Source: Prostheceraeus crozeri (Eukaryota; Platyhelminthes; Polycladida; Euryleptidae). Taken from it: a DNA stretch of 64,000 bases. Below, piece after piece: positions 63,000-64,000 of the stretch (the stretch's first letter is position 1; the number at the start of each line of letters is the position of its first letter). Made by a program: the position numbers and the translations under genes. A model generated the notes under the pieces. The model did not search any database and was not told the origin of the DNA. It was given only the letters and a program-made list of their open reading frames with translations. The DNA lies in NCBI GenBank assembly GCA_907163375.1, contig CAJQUW010010440.1, forward strand, positions 1 through 64,000, given 5' to 3'.

Positions 63000-64000
63000 T
63001 ATGTGTACATGTAGATAATCATCACATTATTTTGCAAATATATTATTTCGGTAACTTGCATGTGTGTAGCTGTATTGTAATGTAATATAATACATTATTT
63101 GCTAAATGTGGTTTTCCCTACAATATGTGGATGGAAATTCAGAATCGCGAAGGAAAAGTTAAAAGGGTTCATAATTAAGATAGTAGACATAAAAGATTAT
63201 ACATCGTAGCTGACAGAAATGATCGCAGATTTGGATTTGAACAAGTCAAGCGCGAAATTCCTTGACAGCCAACGTAGACATTGAGATTGCACTTCGAAAA
63301 GTCTTCAAAGTGTTTTCTAGAAGTTAAATCAAACTATTTTTCTAATCCGGATGTTAAGAGGACCTGTCTGCAGCAACTTTGGAAGAAGCAGATCACCAAT
63401 GACGCTGAGGAAAACGAACGGCGGCAGAAAATAGAATAATATTGCATGCGAGAAATTTTCATTGGGTGAGAATTTAAATATTGCATGACTGAGGCTCCAG
63501 TATTCCAAATACTCGTACAGTGGGGATTTGAGTGGATCACGTGAGTCCTAATCCCACTATGATCATATCCCAATCATGATTTCCCGATACTTGTCAAAAA
63601 GAGTATTTGAGAATTTGCTGTACTCAAATCATGTGCATGCAACAGTTATTCGCATCATCTCAATGACGCCATACTATAAATATGATGCTATAAAATGAAT
63701 TTCCTGCCTAAAGGACAAGATCTAGGACTAACAAAACTTAGAGGTTTGGCGCTTCAATTTTGTAAATATTTCCATGAATTTAATATAGGGTTTAATATAA
63801 GGTTGATGAAAAAGGTATGACCGATAGATGAATATCAAACCATAGCTCTAAAGAAGTGAAAAAGTAATCGCATCAGATTAGCATGAAGAATTTAGAATTA
63901 CATGCATATAGGTGGCATGTGACGGGAGCAAACGGGAGGATCATGATTATAGGCTGCACTCGTATTCGAGAAGCGCACTTCCTGAATTTCTGCAAATCCG
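63000..64000. other. No gene seen
   Basis: AT-rich sequence downstream of the cysteine-cluster gene. No clear AATAAA directly follows the stop. The ORF at 63334-63573 (minus) has no recognised domain. Confidence 0.45.

Overview
The window looks like AT-rich nuclear DNA of an invertebrate animal. Apparent introns are GT-AG and the sequence is packed with metazoan retroelement types: Penelope-like elements (PLEs), CR1-like and RTE-like LINEs, an LTR retrotransposon, and piggyBac and Tc1/mariner relics. The taxon cannot be fixed from this sequence. No rRNA, complete tRNA, CRISPR array or prokaryotic operon is visible. Most open reading frames belong to decayed mobile elements, often inserted into one another. 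Layout: 1-6.1 kb holds a Tc1/mariner-type relic, two small inverted-repeat elements, and a GC-rich LINE endonuclease split by a TTAA-flanked element. 6.4-11.55 kb holds a LINE RT split by a 4.1-kb LTR retrotransposon (minus strand, near-identical 272-bp LTRs, TGTAA target duplication), followed by the 3' end of a piggyBac element. 13.0-14.8 kb holds a fold-back repeat and an internally deleted piggyBac copy. 15.9-27.3 kb is a graveyard of RTE, CR1-like and Penelope remnants, several with inverted terminal repeats carrying hammerhead-ribozyme-like motifs, ending at a long TA tract. 31.8-37.4 kb is a duplicated block in which one copy received a 3.26-kb Penelope element with permuted domain order; the other copy preserves the empty site. 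38.3-41.4 kb has a piggyBac end and two RTE fragments. 44.8-50.8 kb is a PLE with inverted repeats whose endonuclease is split by a 3.9-kb CR1-like LINE. 51-53.3 kb and 58.9-61.4 kb hold further LINE and PLE remnants.  Probable host genes are few and small. (1) Two members of a secreted cysteine-rich peptide family, at 17465 and 42063, share a signal peptide and a phase-2 GTGAGT splice site; the second joins to an EGF-like exon at 44067. (2) A 96-residue secreted protein resembling a PAN/apple domain lies at 33186-32896 (minus). (3) A two-exon gene, 57185-57298 joined to 61949-62989, encodes a 384-residue protein with a 12-cysteine cluster and no family I recognise.  The most interesting signals are RNA-level: a textbook -1 frameshift site (A AAA AAC, 6-nt spacer, pseudoknot) between gag and protease of the LTR element; a histone-mRNA-like stem-loop and a pseudoknot in the 3' UTR of the permuted PLE; and an apparently intact hammerhead core in a PLE tail, with decayed relatives in at least four other PLE termini.
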